Shown: positions 59,101-64,000 of the stretch, piece by piece
Numbering within the stretch: position 1 is the stretch's first letter
Layout: each line of letters starts with the position of its first letter
Program-made: the position numbers and the translations under genes
Assembly (NCBI RefSeq): GCF_963259705.1
Contig: NC_081851.1
Coordinates: forward strand, 12,560,145-12,624,144
Source: Myotis daubentonii
Taxonomy: Eukaryota > Chordata > Mammalia > Chiroptera > Vespertilionidae
DNA length: 64,000 bases
Direction: 5' to 3'
The notes under the pieces: generated by a model
Told to the model about the DNA's origin: nothing
Seen by the model: only the letters and a program-made list of their open reading frames with translations
Database searches by the model: none

Positions 59101-59940
59101 GTGCCCTTGTTGGGGGATCAAACCCACCACCCATCAGTGCTCAGGCCGACGCTCAACCACCAGGCAACACCACCCAGGGCTCACTGTTTTTAATTCAAAC
59201 GGCCCACTCTCCTGCCCTCTTCCCCTCACCCAGATTCCTCAATGACGAGAATGGGCAGAGTATGCCAGCCAATTTCATGTATTATTACACCTAGCAGAAA
59301 ATGAGGAGGTCCCTGACTCTTTCTGAAAATGGCGTTTTGGTGGAATTTTGCCAACCAGCATGATTAGGTCAGCACGGCACCACTTCCTGCCCTTGGCACA
59401 GTAATCAAGAGCTGAGAGCTGGGTGTGAAGTTCTGTTTTCCCGAGGGGCTAGTGTGGGTTCCTGCCATTTGAAGGCCTCCAACCACCCCTGGGTCTGTGC
59501 AGATTAACTGCACATTGTGTGCCACCTCCTGAGCCCCAGGGGGGATGAGCATGGTGATGGAAACGAGCACCCTCATTCTGAACCAAATTAAGCGCCACCT
59601 TCTCAGGCTGGTGATGGAAATCCCAGCTTGAGTAGGGCACCCAGACACCTGCTGGAGGGGCAGTGACGCTTGGTTGTGTCCTAAAAACCTACTTCTTACA
59701 GGAAAAAGCACTGGATTGGAGCCAAAGTCTTAGTCAAACTCATCAAACTAAAGAAAGGGGGATCCAGAGAACGACCAAAGTCAACCCCACAGAGGCCTCC
59801 CTGGCCGCTGGGGTCCTCAGACCAGGCCTCGCCCAGTACTTCTCAGCCTCTTCAATCGCAGCTGGAACCCCTCGAGGCCACCCCATGCTGCTCAAAGGGG
59901 ACAGAAGAGCAAGACACCTGCAGGGGGCCCAGGGGAAAAG
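26083..59940 (+). CDS. CCDC88C-like: Daple-like coiled-coil gene, whole span (15 exons, 3' end open)
   Basis: Fifteen exons read in order against Daple (CCDC88C) of the Girdin/GIV family. Every intron has GT/AG borders and every phase agrees. Joined, they make 3409 nt, 1136 codons plus one base, with no stop. Daple is a large cytosolic scaffold: HOOK domain, long coiled coil, basic segment, Galpha-activating (GBA) motif and a PDZ ligand for Dishevelled. Here the start peptide, scattered coiled-coil blocks and the basic segment remain. HOOK, one small exon and a large central block are absent, and one block is multiplied eightfold. Divergence is too great for the usual well-conserved orthologue, so a paralogue is inferred. 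A recently dead pseudogene is the main alternative; the intact phases argue against it. Confidence 0.75.
26424..26512 (+). mobile_element. Ves SINE fragment
   Basis: TTTCGCTCAGTGGTTAGAG (A box), GGTTTGATTCCCGTCAAGGG (B box and following) and CATGTCCCTGGGTTGA are the head of a Ves SINE; the rest is missing. Confidence 0.8.
27155..27295 (+). CDS. CCDC88C-like: Daple-like exon 2
   Basis: After TGCCCTCAG it reads [15 protein letters not shown] and ends [12 protein letters not shown] before GTGTGT. Daple has VTHNQENVFDLQWLE here, right after the HOOK domain. 47 codons, phase 0 at both ends, so it can follow exon 1 directly. The donor is somewhat weak. Confidence 0.85.
27733..27851 (+). CDS. CCDC88C-like: Daple-like exon 3
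   Basis: It begins after CTCCTGTAG and reads [10 protein letters not shown]..., then [19 protein letters not shown], almost the Daple words [20 protein letters not shown] serine/proline-rich insert of about 20 residues in Daple is missing between them. It ends in phase 2 with a perfect GTGAGT donor. Confidence 0.9.
28551..28632 (+). CDS. CCDC88C-like: Daple-like exon 4
   Basis: From CCCGCAG it completes the split leucine and reads [19 protein letters not shown], matching Daple EDKTEQLVDTRHEVDQLVL. It ends in phase 0 with GTGAGC. Coiled coil. Confidence 0.9.
28947..29106 (+). pseudogene. Decayed Daple-like exon, probably skipped
   Basis: MELAASAQ... then, one frame over, [17 protein letters not shown] and [10 protein letters not shown] resemble the next Daple block (LDSLREKANRVERLELE, DVDFYKARMEE). 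The usual acceptor AG is lost (CCCGAAC), a frameshift lies near 28990, and a TGA follows at 29104. A new acceptor-like pyrimidine tract plus AG lies at 28995, but use of it would run into the TGA unless the weak GTGACC donor is used. Exon 4 ends and exon 5 begins in phase 0, so skipping keeps the frame. Confidence 0.75.
29107..30276. other. Intron sequence
   Basis: No exon with a family match is seen. Long frames are due to GC content. Confidence 0.5.
30277..30967 (+). mobile_element. Helitron with exon-like content
   Basis: Starts TCCTATTTAATAAGAGCCT, continues TATGCAAATTGTCC, and ends ATGCACCGGGCCTCTAG before T. The interior of 691 bp includes two stretches that look like exons with splice borders (about 30555-30605 and 30771-30825). 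Such gene-fragment capture is known for Helitrons. I cannot identify the source. Confidence 0.8.
30968..34168. other. Intron sequence
   Basis: No Daple-like exon is visible. A MIR-like block lies near 33000-33150. A 289-codon frame on the other strand (31377-32246) has no domain and is not called. Confidence 0.5.
33003..33150 (+). mobile_element. MIR SINE fragment
   Basis: GTGACTTGGGGTTCATTCC, AGCCTCTTCGTGTGTAGG, GGGCTGTTGTGAAGAGTGAA and CACCTAGTGCAGGGCC follow the order of the ancient MIR core and tail. Confidence 0.55.
34169..34309 (+). CDS. CCDC88C-like: Daple-like exon 5
   Basis: From TGACCAG. The end reads [16 protein letters not shown], close to Daple KENLQLKSKLHDLEL; the first half (with DHWIWYW) has diverged strongly, and DNA comparison by memory suggests two compensating one-base shifts. 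47 codons, phase 0/0, GTAGGA donor. Confidence 0.8.
34951..35077 (+). CDS. CCDC88C-like: Daple-like exon 6
   Basis: After CTGCACTAG it reads [15 protein letters not shown] and then [15 protein letters not shown]; Daple has DRDTDKKRIEELLEE and NESAHLGWELEQLSK. Phase 0 to 1, GTAAGC donor. One of the best preserved blocks. Confidence 0.9.
35078..37384. other. Intron with a MIR
   Basis: Non-coding. About 19 residues that follow exon 6 in Daple (NADLSD... to ELNEC) are not found here. A MIR copy lies at 36243-36425. Confidence 0.5.
36243..36425 (+). mobile_element. MIR SINE
   Basis: GTGACCTCTTCTGCACCTCA, TTTTCTTATCTGAAAAATGG and CTGCCTCACAGGATTGCTAT followed by GCCTGGCCCA match the MIR consensus order from memory. 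Confidence 0.7.
37385..37530 (+). CDS. CCDC88C-like: Daple-like exon 7
   Basis: From GCTCTTCAG. The split codon gives alanine, then [25 protein letters not shown] and ELEKENQQL; Daple reads [34 protein letters not shown]. Phase 1 to 0, GTACCC donor. Leucine-rich coiled coil. Confidence 0.9.
37531..42172. other. Intron with old repeats and a SPIN-like hAT
   Basis: No exon recognised. It contains the hAT element at 39792-39985 and several weak MIR-like segments (near 37740, 40320 and 38430). Confidence 0.5.
39792..39985. mobile_element. SPIN-like hAT MITE
   Basis: The left end has GTGGTTCTCAAACTTCC, then TAATGCCGCGACCCTTTAAT, CCCCAACCATAAAATCATG, CTACTTCATAACTGTAGTTC, TGAATCGTAATGTAAATATC and the right end CGACCCACAGGTTGAGAACC plus GCTG. 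These words match the non-autonomous SPIN family (Space Invaders, hAT) as I remember it, with an internal deletion. SPIN moved between vertebrates by horizontal transfer. No clear 8-bp duplication is seen. Confidence 0.75.
42173..42310 (+). CDS. CCDC88C-like: Daple-like exon 8
   Basis: From [48 protein letters not shown], matching Daple [38 protein letters not shown]. 46 codons, phase 0/0, GTAGGC donor. Confidence 0.9.
42505..42726 (-). mobile_element. Ves SINE
   Basis: Complemented Ves order: TTTATTTATTTCAGAGGGGA, CATCAATGATGAGAGAGAAT, GGCTGCCTCCTGCATGCC, GAACCGTGACCTCCTGGTTC and the head CATTGACCCACACTGGC. Confidence 0.85.
43865..44326 (+). CDS. CCDC88C-like: Daple-like exon 9 (shortened large exon)
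   Basis: From [77 protein letters not shown]. Daple has [61 protein letters not shown]. A roughly 18-residue insertion lies after DLEQ. Daple carries on for over 400 residues; here a GTAATT donor closes the exon after LDTR. 154 codons, phase 0/0. Confidence 0.85.
44819..45060 (+). CDS. CCDC88C-like: Daple-like exon 10
   Basis: From [26 protein letters not shown] (Daple [18 protein letters not shown]), then [19 protein letters not shown] (Daple HEHLGTLHERQSAEYEALI). About 18 residues are deleted in between. Ends in phase 2 with GTGGGT. Coiled coil rich in Gln, Leu and His. Confidence 0.9.
45061..47933. other. Intron sequence
   Basis: Non-coding, with an old degraded L1-like stretch near 45450-45660. 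No family exon. Confidence 0.5.
47934..48077 (+). CDS. CCDC88C-like: Daple-like exon 11
   Basis: From [27 protein letters not shown], then [30 protein letters not shown]. Daple has [20 protein letters not shown] and NQRLRGELDR, so eleven residues in a row are identical. Phase 2/2, GTAACC donor. Confidence 0.95.
48940..49085 (-). mobile_element. MIR SINE fragment
   Basis: GAGGAAACAGGCTCAGGGAG, TTAAACAACTTGTTCAAGGT, GATTCGAATCCAAGTCTTGC reads as a MIR in complement. Confidence 0.65.
49258..49386 (+). repeat. T/G-rich run and perfect 30-bp duplication
   Basis: A (TTTG)n-like tract at 49258-49318 is followed by two identical 30-bp units (49327-49356 and 49357-49386) beginning AGATATCTGAATGTTGATGG. 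Local duplication inside an intron. Confidence 0.9.
49803..49830 (+). repeat. (GAT)n microsatellite
   Basis: About nine uninterrupted GAT/ATG triplets. Confidence 0.95.
50293..51424 (+). CDS. CCDC88C-like: Daple-like exon 12, eightfold heptad repeat
   Basis: From CTACCCCTAG to GTGAGG, 1132 bp: one base plus 377 open codons. It opens [20 protein letters not shown], where Daple has [20 protein letters not shown], and ends with [11 protein letters not shown] (Daple ISLTKLDNHCE). Daple has one such segment; here it is present eight times, each ending V-N-x-W-Q-(A/N/G)-(Q/R). Lengths are 39 (first, with lead-in), 35, 42, 56, 56, 35, 56 and 35 residues. The extra length is whole heptads such as [21 protein letters not shown]. 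It should form one long unbroken coiled coil, perhaps 50 nm if fully helical. Confidence 0.9.
50294..51355 (+). repeat. Tandem coding repeat, 8 units
   Basis: Unit borders: 50294-50410, 50411-50515, 50516-50641, 50642-50809, 50810-50977, 50978-51082, 51083-51250, 51251-51355. Lengths 117, 105, 126, 168, 168, 105, 168 and 105 bp. From the second unit on, all are multiples of 21 bp. Units 4 and 5 are nearly identical in DNA. Confidence 0.9.
52065..52725 (-). mobile_element. Ves SINE split by a solo LTR
   Basis: Left part 52065-52165 (TTTTTATTGATTTTTTGAGA, CATCAGCTGCCTACTGCATG) and right part from about 52651 (TCTTAGTGAATGGGACACTC, CCTACTGAGAAAC) are two halves of one complemented Ves, with the LTR between. 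Confidence 0.7.
52166..52650 (+). mobile_element. Solo LTR related to the provirus at 1479
   Basis: Starts TGTGGGGCGC, shares AGGTTCAAGCCT, AGCTTGAACCTGTGGTCCGA and TATAAAATAAAGACACGG with the LTRs of the provirus, and probably ends ...CTCACCACA. ATCAG flanks it at 52161-52165 and 52652-52656. No internal virus sequence is left, so it formed by recombination between two LTRs. Confidence 0.8.
53054..53199 (+). CDS. CCDC88C-like: Daple-like exon 13
   Basis: From [48 protein letters not shown]. Daple has [40 protein letters not shown]. Phase 0 to 2, GTGAGG donor. Confidence 0.95.
53200..54885. other. Intron sequence
   Basis: No exon, RNA gene or clear repeat recognised. Confidence 0.5.
54886..57014. 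mobile_element. Non-autonomous hAT interrupted by a HAL1
   Basis: Left end CAGTGATGGCGTACCTTTAG and right end, complemented, CAGTGATGGCGAACCTATGA are inverted repeats. The flanks TCCTGGAC (54878-54885) and TCCTAGAC (57015-57022) differ by one base, an 8-bp hAT duplication. The original element is only about 0.23 kb; the rest is a HAL1. Confidence 0.85.
54970..56852 (-). mobile_element. Full-length HAL1 (half-L1)
   Basis: CACATGTAGAAA borders it on both sides (54958-54969, 56853-56864), a 12-bp target duplication. On the minus strand it starts GGAGAACCAAGATGGTGGCA at 56852, has an ORF1 coiled-coil frame (55893-56123) and an ORF1 C-terminal frame (55325-55798: [34 protein letters not shown]), then a short 3' end with AATAAAGATTTAATT and an A-run. 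At 1.88 kb with both ends there was never room for ORF2. Confidence 0.85.
57907..57996 (+). CDS. CCDC88C-like: Daple-like exon 14
   Basis: From TTCTGTTAG. Completes the split valine, then [20 protein letters not shown] and [10 protein letters not shown]; Daple has [30 protein letters not shown]. End of the coiled coil. Phase 2/2, perfect GTGAGT donor. Confidence 0.95.
58845..59180 (-). mobile_element. Ves SINE with (GA)n expansion
   Basis: CCAATCCTCACCCGAGGATA marks the complemented Ves tail; a purine-rich GGGAGG/GAGA tract spans about 58905-59015; the head GCTCAACCACCAGGCAACAC closes it. Confidence 0.8.
59702..59940 (+). CDS. CCDC88C-like: Daple-like exon 15, basic segment
   Basis: From [64 protein letters not shown]. 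Daple: [39 protein letters not shown]. In Girdin the matching basic stretch binds phosphoinositides, so membrane contact is plausible. Ends in phase 1 with GTAGGA. If that donor is ignored, the frame reads on to a TAG at 60033, about 31 further codons. The next Daple exon is not seen before the window end. Confidence 0.9.
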
Positions 59941-60044
59941 GTAGGAAGGGCTTACCTGGCTGCAGGCAGGAAGTGTTGGGGGGAGGATCTCAGGTCTCCC
60001 TCAGGGATGGGAGAACCAAGGAGACTGCGTGCTAGGTGTGTACA

Positions 60045-60085
<41 letters not shown>

Positions 60086-61300
60086 GAGACTGAAGGGGGC
60101 ATGCTACACACACCACATCTGTCTCCTTTGGTATGTGAACACCCAAGTAGGAAATATAAACCCCCGTCAGTGTGGCTGCATGTTCTCCCAGAACAATTCA
60201 GGTCCTTCAGCATGAGGAGCCTCACAAATCATGGACACTGTGGTAGGGACTCGAATATCCAGAACTGATCTCCACACAGTTCCTGCAGAGATAGCTCCAC
60301 AGCGGATGTTTCCTCCAGGCCACTTCTGTAGGGAGATCCCCGGTGCATTTAACACCTGATGGACAGCTGCAAGGTCTTCAGCGAGGCCTCCTGTGGCTCT
60401 GATCTTCCTGTCACTGTGACAAGCGGGTCCAGTTTTCTTCTCTGACTTGATCTGGCCTTGAGTCCTGCCACCACGGTGTGCACTGTACCTCATCATTCAG
60501 GGTTGTCATGTGGAATTTCCAGAGCTTTTGAAGTGGATTCCTACTTGCATGTGCTGTATGTATTTCATCGAATCTAAGAGGCTGTCAGACAAGGGTGCTC
60601 ACATAAGAAGAAGATAAATGGGTTGTGGCAGTGACAATTTTGTCACAGTTGCCACCTGGTCGACAGTGACTGTGAGACAGGCTCGAAGCTGCATCCTGAT
60701 TTCAGAGATGTTAAGGTTTGGGAGAGGGGGAAAGTGCATCTTACTTGCCTTAAACATGGCTTAGTTTTCAATTTACTTTTAAATATCATGTTCTACATGA
60801 CTTACCTATAAACCTGCCAAACGTGCACCCTGAGCATTTAAATTTTATGAAGGACACCAGGACTTCCTGAAGACCAACCCAGGCCTGAGACTCATGCCCT
60901 TTCAGGGGCAGCTGTGACAGCACCAGGGCCCATGACAAGCCGCCTCTTGAGTGTGACCTGTGCACACGCCTTTCTGGGTGACATTCACCACTTCGGGACC
61001 TGGTGTGTCCCTCGAAACTCAAAAAACACAATGTGTACATGCATCCATACTAGTGTTTGGGGACTAATGCTTGCATTCCAAGTCTTTACAGGAGGTGAAT
61101 TAGGTAAAATCCTCACATGCAGGGAAATGATAACAAACTTATTAACATTTATCTAGAGGTATCTGTTGCCTCTGGTTTTCATACAGGATACATAATTTTT
61201 TTTCACACTCACACCTCCCCTTGTGTTATTGTCTAAGTTGAGTTAATTAATGATAATCAGCCGAATTGACTTAGCAACCCTTTCAGAGAAAAGATGCTTG
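59941..61300. other. Sequence downstream of exon 15
   Basis: I searched by eye for the long Daple C-terminal exons, the GBA motif and the terminal G-C-V PDZ ligand and saw none. A (TG)n run is at 60049-60082. A 109-codon minus-strand frame (60167-60496) is open, but I do not recognise it. Confidence 0.5.
60049..60082 (+). repeat. (TG)n microsatellite
   Basis: A run of about 15 or more TG units with a few CG steps at its left end. Confidence 0.95.
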
Positions 61301-61525
61301 ACTGCCCAGGCTGGTTTTTCTCAGTGGTTAGAGCATCATCTCTCATATCACAGAGTCCAGGGTTCGAGTCTGTTCAAGGGCAAGTACCTGGGTTTCAAGC
61401 TCAATGCCAGGCCCGGTCAAGGTGTGTGGGTGGCACCCAATCAATGTGTCTCTCTCACAAAGATGTTTTTCTCTCTGACTCTGTGCCTCCCTTCCACTCT
61501 CTGAAAAAAATATCCTCAGGTGAGG
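61301..61525 (+). mobile_element. Ves SINE
   Basis: GGCTGGTTTTTCTCAGTGGT (A box), AGGGTTCGAGTCTGTTCAAG (B box), GGGCAAGTACCTGGGTTTC and a CTCTGTGCCTCCCTTCCAC tail with A-rich end. Confidence 0.85.
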
Positions 61526-61539
61526 ATTAACAAAACAAA

Positions 61540-64000
61540 AAAATAGGAGAAGTAAGATGGCTGTTGACAGGACTGCAGGCTTCTAGATAGTGTGAGAGTG
61601 AGAGAACGAAAGGAGAGTGCATGGAGTATCAGTATTTGTGAGTGAGGGACAGCTATACTCCAAGGGACTGTTGGGACTGGCGGACTGGCCGCCCATGATT
61701 GGGCAGACTCTACAGCAGCTGAAATCTCTTCTGGAGTGGCCAGCTCTGCTGTAGAGACCAAGCCATCTTGTAGGGGAGATGGCTGTGATTAGAGACGGAC
61801 TGTGATCAGAACCCCAGTCTTACCTTCAACTGGGGAGATCTCGGATGCTTCCTGGGACTTTAAAACCAAGACTTCCAGGGACCAGTTATCTCAGCTGCGA
61901 ATCTAGGAATGCCAGAACTCCAACCTCCCCGACCACGGGCACCTGGCAGGTTTTCTCTGAGGGAGACAAATGTGCGAACTCACGGACAAGCCCTGTGCCT
62001 TGTCACAGAGCAGAAGGAACAGCTGAATCAAAGAGCACTCACCTGGAACTGGCAAAGTAAACACAGCTGGCATTGCCTAAAGAAAGTCAGTGCAGGAGAC
62101 AGAGAGCTACATAACCAGAAGCACTGAGAGGAGAGATCATGGGGAGACAAAGAAACAGCCCGCATACAAAAGAAAGGAGGACTAACCAGAAAAGGAAGGA
62201 AATGAAATGAAGGCAAGCAGTATGAAAGAGAAAGAATTCAGAGAAGTGGTCATAAGGTCACTGAAAAGGATGGAAGACACATTCAACAATATGTGTAGGA
62301 ACCAAGAAGAAATGAAAAGAAGCAAGAAGAAATGAAAAAATGGCATTGCTGCAATAAAGAACTCAATAGAAAGCATCAACAGTACACTAGAAGAAGTGGA
62401 GGACCACATCAGTGAGCTAGAAGACAAGATAGGTAAAATGCCCAAGCAGAGCAGCATCTATACAAGAAACTTAAAAAATAGGACGAGAGCCTAAGGGAAC
62501 TTTGGGACAACACAAAAAGAAACAACATCCGTGTAATAGGGGTGCCAGAAGAAGAGGAAACTGAACAAGGAATAGAAAATCTGTTTGAAGAAATAATGAC
62601 AGAAAACTTCCCTGATATCGGGAAGAAAAAGCTCACACAGTCCCAAACAAGATGAACCCCAAAAGATTGATAACAAGACACATTATAATTAAATTGGCAA
62701 CACCAACTACAAAGTAAGAATCTGAAAGGCTGCCAGAGAGAGACAGAAAGTTACCTACAAAGGATCTGCCATCAGACTATTGACTAATTTCCCAACAGAA
62801 ACACATCGGCCAGAAGGGAATGGAATGAAATATACAAAGTCATGCAAAGAAAGGGTCTGAATCCAAGAATACTGTATCCAGCAAGGCTATCAATTAAAAT
62901 TGAGGGTGAAATCAGGATCTTTACAGACAAAAAAGGACTAAGGGAGTTTATTACCCCCAAACCAACAATGCAAGAAATGCTAAAGGGTGTGCTATAAAAA
63001 GAAGAAATAGGAAGGGAAGAAGGAACACAGGCATAAAGAATAAAAATGGTGACAAACAAGTACCTTTAAATGTAAATGGATCAAATGCCCCAATCAAAAG
63101 ACATAGGGTAGCTGAGTGGATAAGAAAACATGACCCATATATCTCCTGTCTACAGGAAACTCATCTTAGAACAAAGAACTCACACAGACTGATGGTGAAA
63201 GGTTGGAAAAGGTTTTTTCAGACGAATGAAAAAAAAAAAAAGCTGGGGTAGCAATACTTATATCAGACAAATTAGATCTCAAAGTGAAGAACATAACAAG
63301 AGATAAGGAAGGCCACTTCATAATACTAAAGGGAGCAATTCAACAAGAAGATATAACTCTCGTAATCATAGAGGCTCTCAATAGAGGAGCACCCAAATAC
63401 ATAACAAAACTTCTGGAGGATATCAAGGGAGAGATTGACAGCAATACAGTCATAGTAGGGTGTTGAGTGTGTTTCCTTCCACGACCCGCGTGGAGTAGGG
63501 TTCGGTACCTGAAAGAGGAGCCGCACAACAAATGAGAGAAAAGACACGAGATAATTTTGCAATATCGGAGGTCCAGGCGGGCAAGTCCAACTCAAGGAGA
63601 GGGACTTCCACCCATGCTCAGGCTGCTCCAATCTTTTATTGATCTGGAGTAGCCCTTAGGCAGGCGACCCCCCAGTAACAAGCAGACTAGCCCATCAGCA
63701 AGGATTTACATAATAATAAATGGGGGAGTAGTTTCAGCTACCACTGTCTGGACAAACAGAGGTGGCGCCTAGCTCCGGGCTTTGCTAGGGCTTCAAAGGC
63801 ACCCAGCCTTGGGGGGGGGTTTCAGGGAGTGCTCTGTCTATGCTTATCAGATAGTGAAGGCAATAAACAGTTTCCCACAGTAGGGGACTTTAGTACCCCA
63901 CTAACACCACTGGACAAATCCCCTAAACAAAAAGTCAGCAAAGAAACAGCAATCCTAAATGACTCACTAGATCAGATGGAATTGACATCTTCAGAACATT
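61540..64000 (+). mobile_element. L1 with 5' UTR, ORF1 and start of ORF2, running off the window
   Basis: The 5' start GGAGAAGTAAGATGGCTG leads a 5' UTR of about 0.65 kb. ORF1 (about 62210-62996) has degraded L1 words such as [13 protein letters not shown] and the block ending in AAATGCTAAAGGGTGTGCT. ORF2 begins near 63060: degraded NLYVKWIKCPNQKT-like and ISCLQETHLRTKNS words of the endonuclease can be read at 63065-63185. Frameshifts are common and a solo LTR interrupts ORF2 at 63461. Confidence 0.8.
63461..63879 (-). mobile_element. Solo ERV LTR inside L1
   Basis: It runs from TGTTGAGTG to TTTCCCACA, i.e. TG...CA, with GTAGGG directly on both sides (63455-63460 and 63880-63885), a 6-bp target duplication. 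A complemented AATAAAAG near 63637 and the start TGTGGGAAAC on the minus strand set its direction. It is not the same family as the LTRs at 1479 and 52166. Confidence 0.85.

Noticed and set aside
60167..60496. 109-codon minus-strand frame downstream of the gene
   Set aside because: Could be a piece of an old retrocopy, but I recognise no protein in it.

Overview
This window is nuclear DNA from a mammal, almost certainly a vespertilionid (vesper) bat. The evidence is the repeat complement. Four Helitrons have the TC...CTAG ends typical of vesper-bat HeliBat families. There are about ten tRNA-derived Ves SINEs, several hAT elements including one that looks like SPIN, half-L1 (HAL1) elements, L1s, and betaretrovirus-like ERVs. 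There is no bacterial-type gene organisation, and most long open frames are chance or shadow frames.

Layout. 1-7 kb: an ERV 3' end and LTR, a Helitron, then a nearly complete but broken betaretrovirus-like provirus (1479-6954) with two LTRs and a target duplication. 7-10.3 kb: a Ves SINE and a decayed KRAB zinc-finger pseudogene. 10.3-14.8 kb: a minus-strand L1 carrying a hAT element that itself carries a Helitron. 14.8-26 kb: mostly non-coding, with a CpG island holding CTCF-like and ETS/GC motifs near 17.2 kb, a HAL1, several SINEs, a Helitron and a 69-bp hAT MITE. 26.1-59.9 kb: one plus-strand multi-exon gene. 61.5-64 kb: a plus-strand L1 interrupted by a solo LTR.

The gene is the main content. 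I can place 15 exons between 26083 and 59940 that align in order with the coiled-coil protein Daple (CCDC88C, Girdin/GIV family). All have GT/AG borders, all exon phases agree, and together they give 3409 nt (1136 codons plus one base) with no in-frame stop. It is too divergent to be the normal CCDC88C orthologue, so I infer a paralogue. The HOOK-domain exons are absent: the first exon joins, in phase, directly to the exon after HOOK. One ancestral exon is decayed but lies between exons whose phases allow it to be skipped. Several hundred residues of central coiled coil are missing. A single ancestral segment of about 35-39 residues has grown into eight tandem copies of 35, 42 or 56 residues, all multiples of seven, so the heptad register is kept. 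The basic segment after the coiled coil is retained. Any C-terminal Galpha-binding (GBA) motif and PDZ ligand would lie beyond the window or be lost.

I propose this Daple-like paralogue, with its heptad-quantised repeat, as the best candidate for something undescribed. Exon borders and translations were read directly. The Daple comparison rests on memory of the family, and paralogy and function are inference.
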